From positions 2,678,928-2,715,086 of the forward strand of contig NZ_JAELVF020000001.1 of the NCBI RefSeq assembly GCF_018101125.2: 36,159 bases of DNA, given 5' to 3'. How positions within the stretch are numbered: the first letter of the stretch is position 1; each line of letters opens with the position of its first letter. A model generated the notes under the pieces. That model did no database searches. It was not told the origin of the DNA and worked only from the letters and a program-made list of their open reading frames with translations. This stretch comes from Streptomyces tardus (lineage in GTDB: Bacteria > Actinomycetota > Actinomycetes > Streptomycetales > Streptomycetaceae). Positions 24,887 to 33,461 of the stretch are shown piece after piece. Made by a program: the position numbers and the translations under genes.

Positions 24887-27202
24887 GTGCGCGCCACCCT
24901 GCGCTGGGCCCACGCCGACCTGCGGACGCACCGAGGCGAGGCGCTGTTCAGCGTGCTCGCCACAGCCGGCATCATCACCGCCCTGCTGCTGGCCACCGCG
25001 CTGTTCAGCTACGCCGCCAACCCCTGGCAGCGGGTCTTCACCCAGTCCACCGGCGCCCATGTGTGGATGCACACCGGTACCCACACCGACGCCGAGGAGC
25101 TGGACCGGCTCACCGGGATGGACGGCATCACCGCCGTGGCCGGCCCGTACCGCACGCTGCGTGTCAGCGCCCAGCTGCGCGGCCGGGCAGCCGTGGAGCT
25201 GCGCGGAGTCACGGCCGAACCGCCGCGCACCGCACGGCCGTTGCTCACCGAGGGACGCTGGCTGACGGACTCCTCGCGCGACGGCGTCGTCCTCCAGAGC
25301 AGCGTGGCCGACGCGCTGTGGGCGGAGACCGGCGACACCCTCACGCTCGGCGGGCAGGGGCGTACGGCCCGTACCCTCACCGTCGTCGGGGTCGCCGACA
25401 CCGCCGAACCCCGCTACCAGGAGGGGGAACGGCCGGGCCTGGGCTGGGTGCTGCCCGCCACCCTCGACCGCGTGGCCGCCGACACCGACCAGCGCGGCCA
25501 GGTGGTCGGCCTGCGGCTGGCCGACCCCGCCGACACCAACTTCGCGGTCCAGCGGGCCGTCACGCTGCTCGGCGCGGACGGCGTCACCCAGGTCTCGCAC
25601 TGGCAGCAGGCCCGCAACGACGCCCAGAGCGACGACCGACTGCTCGGCACGCTCCTCGCGGTGTTCGGGGTCGGCGCGCTCCTCGCCGCCTCGGTCGCCG
25701 TGGCCGGCGCGATCAGCGGACGCATCCGCGGACAGCTCCGTGACATCTCGATTCTGAAGGCCATCGGCTTCACGCCGGGCCAGGTGGTGCGGATCTTCCT
25801 CGTCCAGCATGTGGCGTTCGCGCTGCTCGGCGCGGTGCTGGGAGTGACGGCGCTCCAACTCTTCGGCGCCGCTCTGCCCGGCCGGCTCGGCGATGTCGTC
25901 GAGGTCTGGCGGGACCTGCCGGGGCACACCGCGGCGATGGTGCTGGTGCCGGGCGCCGCGGTGCTCTTCATCGCCGCCGCCACCTCGCTCGCCGCCTGGC
26001 GCGCGGGCCGGGTGCCGCCGGTGCCCGCCGCGCGCGCGGCCGTACCGCCGGCCGTACGGATGTCGAGGGTCGCGCGCACCGCGCTCGGTATGCGCCTGCC
26101 GCCCGCGCTGGTGCTCGGCTGGCGCGCCGCCTTCCACCACCGGGGCCGCTCGCTCGCCACCCTCGCCCGACTGACCCTGCCGCTGCTGCTGATCACCGCG
26201 GCGCTCAGCGCCTGGTCGACGATCGACCGGGTCGAGACCCGCCCCAGCGATCTGCTCGCCACCGCGCTGACCGCGCGTGCCACCGACGACCTCGGCGAAC
26301 GCGCCGCCGCCGCCATGCTCGCCGAGGACCCGGACGTACGCGCCGTCCACCCCGGTGCGCAGGTCGCGGCGCTCGCTCCCGGCCAGACCAGCACCCTGAC
26401 CCTGCGCGGCCTGGGGACGGACCGCGAGCCGTACCCCTTCCGGGTTGCCGAGGGGCGCGCGCCGGACGGCCCGGACGAGGCGGTGGCCGGGCAGGGGCTG
26501 CTCGACCTGCTGGACCTCGGGGTCGGCGACTGGGTGCGGTTGACCGTCGAGGGCAATCCGCAGGTGCTGCACGTGGTGGGCCGCACGGTCGAGCCCGAGC
26601 GCGGCGGTCGGGTCATCGCCACCTCGCTGGACACCCTGCGCGAGCGCGACCCCACCGTCGTCGCGGACTCCCACCACCTCCAACTGCGCGACGGCGCCCG
26701 CCCGTCGGAGGTGAGCGAACGCCTGGCCGACGGCTCCGGCGGCCGGCTGGAGCTGCGCGAGGCGGGTGCGCCGGTCGAGGGGATGCAGTCGATGCGCGGC
26801 GTCCTCCTCGGCCTCATCGGAGTCCTCGCGCTCATCGGGCTGACCGAGCTGCTCACCGCTGTCGCCACCCGCATCAAGGAGCGCGAACGCGACCTGCTGG
26901 CCTGGAAAGCCATCGGACTGACGCCCCGTCAGGTGACAGCCGTCATCCTGTCCGCCGTCGGACTCACCGCGCTCGCCGCGGCGTTGGCCGGTACGGCGCT
27001 GGGCACCCTGGTCGGGCAGTGGCTGATCGACGCACAGGGCCGTACCAGCGGCATCGGCGCCGGGCTGGCCGTCGGCCCACCGCTGTGGATGCTGGCCGCG
27101 GTGGTCTCGGCGGTCGTCGTCGGTGCGCTGCTTGCGGCCCTGCCACCGGCCGTACGAGTGGGCAGGCGCCGCCTCGCCGACACACTGAGCGCGGTGGCCT
27201 GA
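24887..27202 (+). CDS. FtsX-family ABC transporter permease
   Basis: A 771-residue membrane protein of the MacB/FtsX superfamily with a duplicated layout. A helix near residues 22-45, an extracytoplasmic domain, then three helices ('GVGALLAASVAVAGAISG' onward) form the first half. A second helix, domain and three-helix set ends near 765. Each half has an FtsX-type 'LKAIGFTPGQV' or 'WKAIGLTPRQV' segment that contacts the ATPase. Such 8-10 helix permeases use ATP to move substrates or exert force on extracytoplasmic lipids, peptides or drugs rather than import solutes. GTG 24887 is one base after the ATPase stop, with AAGGAG before it. Substrate unknown; drug or antimicrobial-peptide defence is plausible. 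Confidence 0.93.
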   Translation: MRATLRWAHADLRTHRGEALFSVLATAGIITALLLATALFSYAANPWQRVFTQSTGAHVWMHTGTHTDAEELDRLTGMDGITAVAGPYRTLRVSAQLRGRAAVELRGVTAEPPRTARPLLTEGRWLTDSSRDGVVLQSSVADALWAETGDTLTLGGQGRTARTLTVVGVADTAEPRYQEGERPGLGWVLPATLDRVAADTDQRGQVVGLRLADPADTNFAVQRAVTLLGADGVTQVSHWQQARNDAQSDDRLLGTLLAVFGVGALLAASVAVAGAISGRIRGQLRDISILKAIGFTPGQVVRIFLVQHVAFALLGAVLGVTALQLFGAALPGRLGDVVEVWRDLPGHTAAMVLVPGAAVLFIAAATSLAAWRAGRVPPVPAARAAVPPAVRMSRVARTALGMRLPPALVLGWRAAFHHRGRSLATLARLTLPLLLITAALSAWSTIDRVETRPSDLLATALTARATDDLGERAAAAMLAEDPDVRAVHPGAQVAALAPGQTSTLTLRGLGTDREPYPFRVAEGRAPDGPDEAVAGQGLLDLLDLGVGDWVRLTVEGNPQVLHVVGRTVEPERGGRVIATSLDTLRERDPTVVADSHHLQLRDGARPSEVSERLADGSGGRLELREAGAPVEGMQSMRGVLLGLIGVLALIGLTELLTAVATRIKERERDLLAWKAIGLTPRQVTAVILSAVGLTALAAALAGTALGTLVGQWLIDAQGRTSGIGAGLAVGPPLWMLAAVVSAVVVGALLAALPPAVRVGRRRLADTLSAVA

Positions 27203-27269
27203 GCGGGGCGGCCCTCGTGCGCGGAGGCTCGGGCGCGGAGGCCCGGGCGAGGTGGCTGCGCCCGGCCGC

Positions 27270-27303
27270 CCGGCTGTACGCGGCTCGTCCGGCTGTACGC
27301 GGC
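27270..27303. repeat. Direct repeat of CCGGCTGTACGCGGC
   Basis: Two exact 15-bp copies (27270-27284 and 27289-27303) with a 19-bp period lie in the 243-base gap between the FtsX-type permease and the convergent ygfZ gene. Nothing else is recognisable in that gap and no clear terminator was found. Confidence 0.7.
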
Positions 27304-27445
27304 GGGCCACAACCGGCGTGCGGGGACGGCGCGTTCGACCGCCGCGCGCGTACGCCGGGGGCCACCGCCCGGGGCCGAACGGTCGCTCCTCGGCGGGGCC
27401 GGACGACGGGCACGTCCTGCTCAGGGCCGGACGGCACTCCCGTGC

Positions 27446-28426
27446 TCAGGGTTGGACGATGGGCTCCTGCGCCGCCGCCGTGCCCCCGCCGACCAGCAGA
27501 TCCGCTTCCAGGGCGACGTTGCGCTTGACCAACGCCATGGCGACCGGGCCGAGTTCGTAGTGCCGGGCGGCGCTGGTGATGAAACCGAGCTGGCGCCCCT
27601 CCGGCCCGTCCGAGGCCAGACGCACCGGATCGCCGTGGGTGGGCAGGATGACCTCGCTGCCGTCCAGGTGCAGAAAGACCAGCCGACGCGGCGGCTTGCC
27701 CAGGTTGTGGACCCGGGCGACGGTCTCCTGCCCCCGATAGCAGCCCTTCTGGAGATGCACGGCCGAACCGATCAGCCCCACCTCGTGCGGGATCGTGCGG
27801 TGGTCGGTCTCCATGCCGACCCGCGGCCGGTGAGCCTCGATCCGCAGCGCCTCCAGCGCCAACGCCCCGATGGGCGGGCCGTGTTCGCCGCGCTCGGCGA
27901 GGTCGCGCAGCTGCTCCCGGGGCAGGAAGATCTCCCGCCCGTACGAGGTCTCGCGCGTCATGACGCCGTCCGGGACCGTCGCGATGGAGCCGGCCGGCAG
28001 CAGGACCAGCGCGTACTCCTCGGTGCGGTCGGCGGCTTCCACCCGGTAGAAGAACTTCATGCTCTCCAGATAGTCGAGCAGTGCCTGCTGCCCGCCGGGC
28101 TCGGTGTGCAGCCACACCGTCTCGCCGTCGTCGACGACCGAGAGGCCGTGTTCGATGTGGCCGTTGGCCGTGAGGACGAGCGCCTCGGTTGCGTGCCGCG
28201 GCTCCAGCTCGCTCACGTGCTGGGTGACCAGCAGGTGCAGCCAGGTCAGCCGGTCCTGCCCGCTGACGGTGAGCACACCGCGGTGGGAGAGGTCGACGAA
28301 ACCGGTGCCGTCGGCCAGGGCGCGCTGTTCCTTGAAGAGATCGCCGTAGTGGGCGGCGACACCCTCGTCGGGTCCCTCGGACGGGACGGCGCCGGGAAGC
28401 GAAAGCAGCGGGCTCACATACGACAT
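27446..28426 (-). CDS. ygfZ: Folate-binding protein YgfZ
   Basis: A 326-residue protein of the YgfZ/GcvT family, which uses tetrahydrofolate to support synthesis and repair of iron-sulfur clusters. The diagnostic motif with its essential cysteine is 'KGCYRGQE'. The N-terminal half has the aminomethyltransferase-like fold ('FVDLSHRGVLTVSGQDRL'). It is encoded 89 bases downstream of the iron-siderophore binding-protein gene on the same strand, so it is possibly in the same transcript; an iron/Fe-S link is reasonable but inferred. The start ATG 28426 agrees with homologues ('MSYVSPLLSLPGAV'). Confidence 0.94.
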   Translation of the reverse strand: MSYVSPLLSLPGAVPSEGPDEGVAAHYGDLFKEQRALADGTGFVDLSHRGVLTVSGQDRLTWLHLLVTQHVSELEPRHATEALVLTANGHIEHGLSVVDDGETVWLHTEPGGQQALLDYLESMKFFYRVEAADRTEEYALVLLPAGSIATVPDGVMTRETSYGREIFLPREQLRDLAERGEHGPPIGALALEALRIEAHRPRVGMETDHRTIPHEVGLIGSAVHLQKGCYRGQETVARVHNLGKPPRRLVFLHLDGSEVILPTHGDPVRLASDGPEGRQLGFITSAARHYELGPVAMALVKRNVALEADLLVGGGTAAAQEPIVQP

Positions 28427-28515
28427 GCGTCCAGCCTACGTCCCGTCGCCCGGGCCGCGTCGACACGATCACCGAACCGGGCGGGCACCTCCGCCCGGCT
28501 CCGTACGGGGGCGGG

Positions 28516-29568
28516 TCAGCGGCGTTCCCCGCGCTGGTTCACGGTCTCCCGGATGTACGCGCCGAGCTCGGTGATCGCCTGCGGGTTGCGCGGGCTCTCC
28601 ACCAGGTCGACGTAGTCCAGGGTGAAGATCCTGTCGTTGCGCACCGCCGACACGTTCCTCAGCGGCGGGAAGGACTTGAGGAAGCGCTCCTTCTGCTTCG
28701 CCGAGACCTCGCCGTAGTCGTTGATCACGATGATCTCCGGATCGCGTTCGACCACGGTCTCCCAGCCCACACTCACCCAGGAGTCCGCCAGATCCTTCAT
28801 GACGTGGTCGCCGCCCGCCCTGGTGATGATGTCGTGCGGCCCCGCGAACTTGCCCGAGGTGAACGGCTTGTCCTCGTCGGCGTCGTAGAGGAAGACCCGC
28901 GGCCGGTCCCCGCCGGTCGGTGCCCGCTCCTCGGTCGCGGCGACCTGCTCGCGGAAGTCCTTGATCAGCTTCGCCGCCCGGTCCCGTACGTCGAAGAGGG
29001 CGCCGAGCGTCTTCAGATCGGTGTAGAGCGCCTCCAGCGGCGACATCACCCCGCGCGCCTTCCCCCTGCCGTTGCGGCAGGACTCGGTCAGGAGGTACGA
29101 GTCGATGCCGAGCTTGTCGAGCGTGGCGGGGGTGAAGCCGTCGGCCTCGCTGAAGCCGTAGTTCCAGCCGGCGAAGACCAGATCGGCCCGGTGGTCGACC
29201 GCGAGCTCCTTGCTCACCTTCTTCTTCGAGAGCCACTCGGTCTTCCGGTACCCGTCCCGCCACGGCACGTCCCGGTCGCCGCTCTTGCGCTCGGGCGTTG
29301 CATAGCCGGCCATGTGGCCCTCCAGCCCGAGGGCGAACATGATCTCGGTGATCCCGATGTCGTTGGTGATGACCCGCTGCGGCGCCCGGTCGAAGGTCTT
29401 GCGCTCGCCGCAGTTGGTGATCGTCACCGGGTAGTTGCCGCCGGCGCGGGCGTCGTCGTCCCGGTCGGAGTCGTCGATCTCGGCGCCGCAGCCGGTGAGA
29501 GTCGTGAGCGCGGCGAGCGCGGCGAGCACGGCGCCGGCCCGCAGCGCGCGGGGAGCAGAAGAACGCAT
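28516..29568 (-). CDS. Iron-siderophore ABC transporter binding lipoprotein
   Basis: A 350-residue lipoprotein of the FepB/FecB (periplasmic-binding class III) type. The signal peptide ends in lipobox LTGC with C27. The mature part has two lobes joined by a long helix, as shown by 'RVITNDIGITEIMFALGLEG' and 'DLVFAGWNYGFSEADGF' in lobe 1 and 'RDPEIIVINDYGEV' in lobe 2. It captures a ferric complex outside the membrane and passes it to the FecCD-type permease. Its start is 12 bases after the ATPase stop, so the three transporter genes are one operon in the order permease, ATPase, binding protein. The siderophore cannot be identified. Confidence 0.93.
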   Translation of the reverse strand: MRSSAPRALRAGAVLAALAALTTLTGCGAEIDDSDRDDDARAGGNYPVTITNCGERKTFDRAPQRVITNDIGITEIMFALGLEGHMAGYATPERKSGDRDVPWRDGYRKTEWLSKKKVSKELAVDHRADLVFAGWNYGFSEADGFTPATLDKLGIDSYLLTESCRNGRGKARGVMSPLEALYTDLKTLGALFDVRDRAAKLIKDFREQVAATEERAPTGGDRPRVFLYDADEDKPFTSGKFAGPHDIITRAGGDHVMKDLADSWVSVGWETVVERDPEIIVINDYGEVSAKQKERFLKSFPPLRNVSAVRNDRIFTLDYVDLVESPRNPQAITELGAYIRETVNQRGERR

Positions 29569-29580
29569 GGGTACAGCCCT

Positions 29581-30660
29581 TCAGGGGGAGTGGAGCGGAT
29601 TTCCCGACGCGGACACCGGTTCGGTGACGGAAGCGGAGCCGCCGGCACGCCCCGTACGGTCCGCCGTGCCGGTCGTACGGCCCGTGTCGGTCGTACGGTC
29701 CGCCGTGTCGGTCGTACGGCCCGTTGTGTGGCTCGCGCGGTCCGCGTGCCCCGAACCGGCCGCCCGGGCCTCGGTGTTCGCGGGCGAACCGTCCGCCGCC
29801 GGCGGTGCGCCGCCGCCCGGCAGGCGGTCGAAGAGCAGCTGTACGGCGCCCGAACCGGGGTGGGTGACCCGGTGCGCCCGCACCCCGAACACCCCGGCCA
29901 GCAGCTCGGCGTCGAGCACCTCGGCGGGCGGCCCGTGCGCGGCGATGCGGCCGGCGGAGATGACGTACAGCTCGTCGCAGTACCGCAGCGCAAGGTTCAG
30001 ATCGTGCAGCGCGGCCAGCACCGTCGGCCGCCCGCCGCCGCGTCCGTCCACGTCGTCCTGCGCGCCGCCGCGCCCGCCGCCGAGTCCGTCCCCCTCGCGC
30101 CCGGCGCCCCAGTGCCGTACGAGGTGCAGCACCTCCAACTGCTGGGCGACGTCGAGGTGGTTGGTCGGCTCGTCCAGCACCAGCACCCGGGGGCGCTGGG
30201 CCAGCGCACGGGCGATCAGCACCCGTTGCTTCTCGCCGCCGGACAGCGTCAGAAAGCTGCGCTGCCGCAGCGCCGTCGCCCCGACCCGCTCCAGAGCGAG
30301 CGCGCACAACCGCTCGTCCTCCGCGCTCGTCCGGGCAACGGACCGCTGGTGCGGAATCCGTCCCATCGCGACGATCTCCTCGACGCTGAAGTCGAACTCC
30401 GAGCCGGATTCCTGCGGGAGCGCCGCCACCAGCCGCGCGCCCTCCTTCTCGGGTATCGAGTCCAGGTCCGTGCCGTCCAGCCGTACGACTCCGGAGCTCG
30501 GCCGGTCGGCCCGGTACACGCAGCGCAGCAGCGTCGACTTGCCGCTCCCGTTCGGCCCGACCAGGCCGACGACCGTTCCGCTGCGGGCCTCCATCGTCAC
30601 CTCGTGCACCAGGCGGGCGCCCGAGCGCTCGACCGTCAACGCGTCGATCCCGACTCTCAT
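29581..30660 (-). CDS. Iron-siderophore ABC transporter ATPase (FecE/FepC type)
   Basis: A 359-residue ATPase. Walker A is GPNGSGKST (35-43), followed by Q-loop 'ALPQES', signature 'LSGGEKQRVLIARAL', Walker B 'VLVLDEPTNHLDV' and H-loop 'ALHDLNLAL'. Two features depart from the usual 255-280 residues. About 25 Gly/Asp-rich residues are inserted between the Walker B region and the H-loop ('GAGREGDGLGGGRGGAQ'). A C-terminal tail of about 80 residues ends in Thr/Asp/Arg repeats encoded by a DNA repeat. Both are probably flexible. ATG 30660 overlaps the permease stop (ATGA). Confidence 0.93.
   Translation of the reverse strand: MRVGIDALTVERSGARLVHEVTMEARSGTVVGLVGPNGSGKSTLLRCVYRADRPSSGVVRLDGTDLDSIPEKEGARLVAALPQESGSEFDFSVEEIVAMGRIPHQRSVARTSAEDERLCALALERVGATALRQRSFLTLSGGEKQRVLIARALAQRPRVLVLDEPTNHLDVAQQLEVLHLVRHWGAGREGDGLGGGRGGAQDDVDGRGGGRPTVLAALHDLNLALRYCDELYVISAGRIAAHGPPAEVLDAELLAGVFGVRAHRVTHPGSGAVQLLFDRLPGGGAPPAADGSPANTEARAAGSGHADRASHTTGRTTDTADRTTDTGRTTGTADRTGRAGGSASVTEPVSASGNPLHSP
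29650..29730. repeat. In-frame short repeats encoding the ATPase tail
   Basis: CGGTCGTACGG recurs at 29670, 29688 and 29709 inside 18-21-bp units that alternate 'cccgtgt' and 'tccgccgtgt' endings, with a related unit before them. Spacings are multiples of three, so copy number can vary without breaking the frame. Confidence 0.8.
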
Positions 30661-31757
30661 CCGGTGCCTCCGAAGGTGTAGCCGCGACGACGCATGAGCA
30701 GCAGGAAGCAGGGAACGCCGATCACCGCGGTGAGCACCCCGACGGGAAGTTCGACGGGTGCCAGGAGCACCCGGGAGAGGACGTCGACCCACACCAGCAG
30801 CACGGCACCGGCCGGCGGCGCGACGAGGAGCACCCGGCGGTGGTCAGCGCCGACCAGCATCCGGACCGCGTGCGGCACCATCAGCCCGACGAACCCGATC
30901 GCGCCGCTCACCGCGACCGCGCAGCCCACCACCAGCGCGGTGAGGACGAACAGCTCCCGCCGCAGCCGCTCCGCCCGTACCCCGAGCGCCGCGGCGGTCT
31001 CGTCGCCCATGGCGAGCGCGTTCAGCCGGCGGGCTGAGACGAGGAGGTGGCCGATGCCGAACAGGACCGCGGCGGCGGCGACGGGCAGCGACTGCCAGGT
31101 GGCGCCGCCGAGGCTGCCGAGCATCCACATCATCGCCGAGCGGGCGGCCTCGCCGTGCTCGGCGTGGAAGACCATGAGGGTCGTCAGCGCGGAGAACCCG
31201 TAGTACATGGCCGTACCGGTGAGCACCAGCCGCAGCGGCGTCAGCCGGCCCCCGGAGGCGGCGACGGCGTAGACCAGTGCCATGGCGAGCATCGCGGCGA
31301 CGAACGCGGCGGTGGACATCGCCCAGACGCCCAGCGCACCGAACGCCCCGAAGATCAGCACCGAGTTGGCGCCGACCGCCGCTCCGGAGGAGATGCCGAG
31401 CACGAACGGGTCGGCGAGGGCGTTGCGCACCATCGCCTGGATCGCCACCCCGATCGCGGCCAGGCCGGCCCCGACCACGGCGGCGAGCAACGCCCTCGGC
31501 AGCCGGATCTCCCACACGATCGTGTAGGCCGCGACCTCGTCCGGCGCGATGCCGCCGCCGAACAGACCCGCCCACAGGTACCCCATCGCCCGGGCCGCAC
31601 CCAGCTCGGACGAGCCCAGCGAGACGGCCGCGACGAGGGAGACGGGCAGCAGGACGGCGAGCGCGCAGAGCAGCGGTACCAGCGGGACCCGGCGCCGGCC
31701 CGGTGCCGGGCGCTCGTGCTGCGGCGGCGGGGCGCTCGGCGCGGCCGTAGCGGACAT
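30657..31757 (-). CDS. FecCD-family iron-siderophore permease
   Basis: A 366-residue BtuC/FecCD-type permease with about ten predicted helices. Landmarks are 'EIRLPRALLAAVVGAGLAAI', 'ALADPFVLGISSGAAVGAN', and near the end 'GAIGFVGLMVPHAVRMLVG', whose glycine-rich turn contacts the ATPase. A single permease gene is present, so it must act as a homodimer, unlike FepDG-type pairs. ATG 31757 is preceded by AAGGCGA. It is the first gene of the iron operon. I looked for an IdeR/DmdR1 iron box upstream and did not see one. Confidence 0.93.
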   Translation of the reverse strand: MSATAAPSAPPPQHERPAPGRRRVPLVPLLCALAVLLPVSLVAAVSLGSSELGAARAMGYLWAGLFGGGIAPDEVAAYTIVWEIRLPRALLAAVVGAGLAAIGVAIQAMVRNALADPFVLGISSGAAVGANSVLIFGAFGALGVWAMSTAAFVAAMLAMALVYAVAASGGRLTPLRLVLTGTAMYYGFSALTTLMVFHAEHGEAARSAMMWMLGSLGGATWQSLPVAAAAVLFGIGHLLVSARRLNALAMGDETAAALGVRAERLRRELFVLTALVVGCAVAVSGAIGFVGLMVPHAVRMLVGADHRRVLLVAPPAGAVLLVWVDVLSRVLLAPVELPVGVLTAVIGVPCFLLLMRRRGYTFGGTG

Positions 31758-31914
31758 GGCGGTTCGCCTTCGGCTTCGGCCGGTTCGTGCGCGACGGTGC
31801 GGGCCACGGCCGGGCCGCACCCCCTCGCAGTCCGCGGCGAGTTGACAGGGCATCGGGGCCGCCGCGGGCGATCGGGCTCGCGGCGACCGGACGGCCGCCG
31901 CCCACCGTTGCGGG

Positions 31915-32100
31915 TCAGCGCCGGACTTCGACCGGCTTCTCCCACGGGGCGAGTGCAGCGTAGTCGGTGCGGTACGCAGGCACCACGGGCGGTTTCCCGC
32001 CGCCGACGGACGGTACGGCGGGCCGGGCGACCGCCGCAGGTCGGCGGCCCGAGCCCCGTCGCGCGCCGCCGCCACCCGCCCGCACCGTGACCAACACCAC
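31915..32100 (-). CDS. Doubtful 61-codon ORF
   Basis: GTG 32100 to TGA gives a basic, Gly/Arg-rich start and a more protein-like end ('PAYRTDYAALAPWEKPVEVRR'). Third-position GC is high but not extreme, and there is only a weak ribosome site. Its start lies inside the promoter region of the divergent gene at 32140, which leaves little room for its own promoter. It could be a small expressed peptide or simply a long open frame. Confidence 0.25.
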   Translation of the reverse strand: MVLVTVRAGGGGARRGSGRRPAAVARPAVPSVGGGKPPVVPAYRTDYAALAPWEKPVEVRR

Positions 32101-32103
32101 ATA

Positions 32104-32132
32104 TTCACCGGCCGGTCGGGTCGAGCGATAAT
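32104..32132 (+). promoter_or_regulatory. Promoter for a leaderless transcript
   Basis: TTCACC (32104-32109), 17 bases, then GATAAT (32127-32132). Initiation 7-8 bases later falls on the ATG at 32140, so the downstream gene is probably translated from a leaderless mRNA. Confidence 0.6.
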
Positions 32133-32139
32133 CGGTCGT

Positions 32140-32673
32140 ATGGACGTACGCACCTCCCCGCCGCAGCAAGACCGGCGCCCGTCGCAGGACGGCCCGCAGC
32201 CGGAGCCGATCCTCTTCTACGGCACCCGCTGGGTGGATCGCACCGACGGGTACGTGCCACGCAGGATCGGGCTCGGCCTCGGCGCCTTCCTCGCGACTCT
32301 CGCCGGGGCGGGCCTCTATCTGCTCGCCTGGCAGGGCCTGGCGTTCTCCGAGGCTCCGGGCTGGGTGAACTCGCTGGTCATCGGAGCTGTGGCGATCTGC
32401 ACCGTGATCGCCTTCGTCAAGTCCTGGAACGGCTATGTGCGCCCCACGGCGGGCCGCGACGAGAGCGTGGAGAGCTCCATGCGCAGCCTGCGCATGATCG
32501 GGTTCGTCGGCGGACTGCTCGCCTACGCGCTGCGCAGCCTGGTCGAGGCGCCCGGCGAGAAGCTGCGCCGGACCGCGTACGACGCCGAGAGCCGCGCGTA
32601 CGAGCGGCGCCGGGTGACGCGTACCGGCAATCCGGCGCTCCGGGCCGCGTCGAAGGCCAGAAAGCGTCGCTGA
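32140..32673 (+). CDS. Actinobacterial membrane protein of unknown function
   Basis: A 177-residue protein with two or three predicted helices ('LGLGAFLATLAGAGLYLLAW', 'VNSLVIGAVAICTVIAFVKS' and a weaker one near 'MIGFVGGLLAYAL'). A 25-residue hydrophilic N-terminus comes first. The C-terminal region is strongly basic and ends in RKRR, so by the positive-inside rule it should face the cytoplasm. 'FYGTRWVDRTDGYVPRR' before helix 1 is the most distinctive stretch. I do not recognise a family with known function. It stands alone between a leaderless promoter and a strong terminator. Confidence 0.8.
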   Translation: MDVRTSPPQQDRRPSQDGPQPEPILFYGTRWVDRTDGYVPRRIGLGLGAFLATLAGAGLYLLAWQGLAFSEAPGWVNSLVIGAVAICTVIAFVKSWNGYVRPTAGRDESVESSMRSLRMIGFVGGLLAYALRSLVEAPGEKLRRTAYDAESRAYERRRVTRTGNPALRAASKARKRR

Positions 32674-32688
32674 CCGCTCACCACAACC

Positions 32689-32731
32689 AACACTTCCGGG
32701 GTGCCGCACGAAGCGGCACCCCGGAAGTGTT
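32689..32731 (+). terminator. Strong terminator after the membrane-protein gene
   Basis: A perfect 19-bp stem (32689-32707 with 32713-32731) and a 5-base loop ACGAA, ending in TTT. It isolates this gene from the ArsR-like operon. Confidence 0.85.
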
Positions 32732-32871
32732 TCCGGCGGTCGTTCCCGGCCGCACCCGCGTACGCCCGCCACCCCCCGGCGGACAGCCGCCACGGGGTCG
32801 ACCCTCCCTCCCGCGCTTGTGCGGGTCGCCCCTCGTTCCCATCGGGGCCAACCCCGAGAGGCCCCGGAGAT

Positions 32872-32924
32872 GCGTCAGATTTCTTTGACGCACCTTCCCG
32901 GGTGTGTCAGCTTCTTCTTACGCA
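32872..32924 (+). promoter_or_regulatory. Two operator-like repeats upstream of the ArsR-like gene
   Basis: Site 1 (32872-32892) is a dyad, GCGTCA-N8-TGACGC. Site 2 (32904-32924) repeats it in the same orientation with 15 of 21 bases identical (GTGTCAG at its left end, TTACGCA at its right). Start-to-start distance is 32 bp, about three turns. TTGACG (32885-32890) inside site 1 may be a -35. The sites lie 50-100 bases before the ArsR-like gene and suggest autoregulation. Confidence 0.6.
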
Positions 32925-32975
32925 TATGTGCACCTACGCACGTACGCACGGAAGAAGAACGGAGGGGAGCAGCAC

Positions 32976-33461
32976 ATGGCCGAAGGCCGGCTCCCGACCG
33001 GCGACGAACTGCTGAAAGCCCTCGCCGCGCTCGCCAATCCGCACCGGATACGGATCATCGGCGCGCTGTTCCGGGGCCGCAACTACGTCAGCAGACTCGC
33101 GCGCGAGATCGGGATGAGCCGACCGCTGCTGCACATGCACCTCCAGCGGCTGGAGGCGGCGGGCCTGATCGTCGGCTCGCTGGAGCTGTCCGCCGGCGGC
33201 AAGGCGACCCGCTACTTCGAAGTGGCCCCGTTCGTCTACGAGTTGACGCCCGAGACCATCGCTCGGGCGACATCGACGCTGACGCACGACACCGACCGCA
33301 GATCGGCGGAGCCGTCCGGACCGCCCGGCGCGGAGCCTGCCCCGCAGCGCACCGCGGCCCGTGGTCACCGTCACCGCAGCACCACCCCGGACCCCGGATG
33401 CTCCGGGCGCTCCGGGCAGACCCATCCCCCCGAGCACACCGAGAAAGAGGATCTGCTGTGA
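32976..33461 (+). CDS. ArsR-like winged-helix transcriptional regulator
   Basis: A 161-residue regulator. Residues about 10-85 form a winged helix of the ArsR type: 'LLKALAALANPHRIRIIGAL' followed by the recognition helix 'EIGMSRPLLHMHLQRLEAAG' and a beta wing ('SAGGKATRYFEVAPF'). No cysteine metal site is visible, so it probably senses something other than metal. The last 60 residues are Pro/His/Ser-rich and disordered. ATG 32976 with GGAGGGGAG upstream is preferred over the in-frame ATG/GTG at 32904, which would sit inside the second operator repeat. Its stop overlaps the next start (GTGA), coupling it to the membrane coiled-coil gene. Confidence 0.88.
   Translation: MAEGRLPTGDELLKALAALANPHRIRIIGALFRGRNYVSRLAREIGMSRPLLHMHLQRLEAAGLIVGSLELSAGGKATRYFEVAPFVYELTPETIARATSTLTHDTDRRSAEPSGPPGAEPAPQRTAARGHRHRSTTPDPGCSGRSGQTHPPEHTEKEDLL

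Larger units (their letters stand above)
31758..32139. other. 382-base divergent intergenic region
   Basis: It separates the minus-strand iron operon from the plus-strand membrane-protein gene. Apart from the leaderless promoter at 32104-32132 and a doubtful short frame at 31915-32100, nothing firm is seen: no iron box, no recognisable cobalamin riboswitch, no strong minus-strand promoter. An in-frame upstream ATG (31854, MPCQLAADCEG) could extend the permease or form a leader peptide, but it has no ribosome site. Confidence 0.45.

Noticed and set aside
24623..27310. 895-codon minus-strand open frame
   Set aside because: Exact antisense of the FtsX-type permease, low-complexity His/Gly/Arg/Asp composition and no recognisable fold.
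31758..31914. Cobalamin riboswitch upstream of the FecCD-type permease
   Set aside because: A few fragments looked similar on the minus strand, but no B12-box-like conserved core or full fold could be found.
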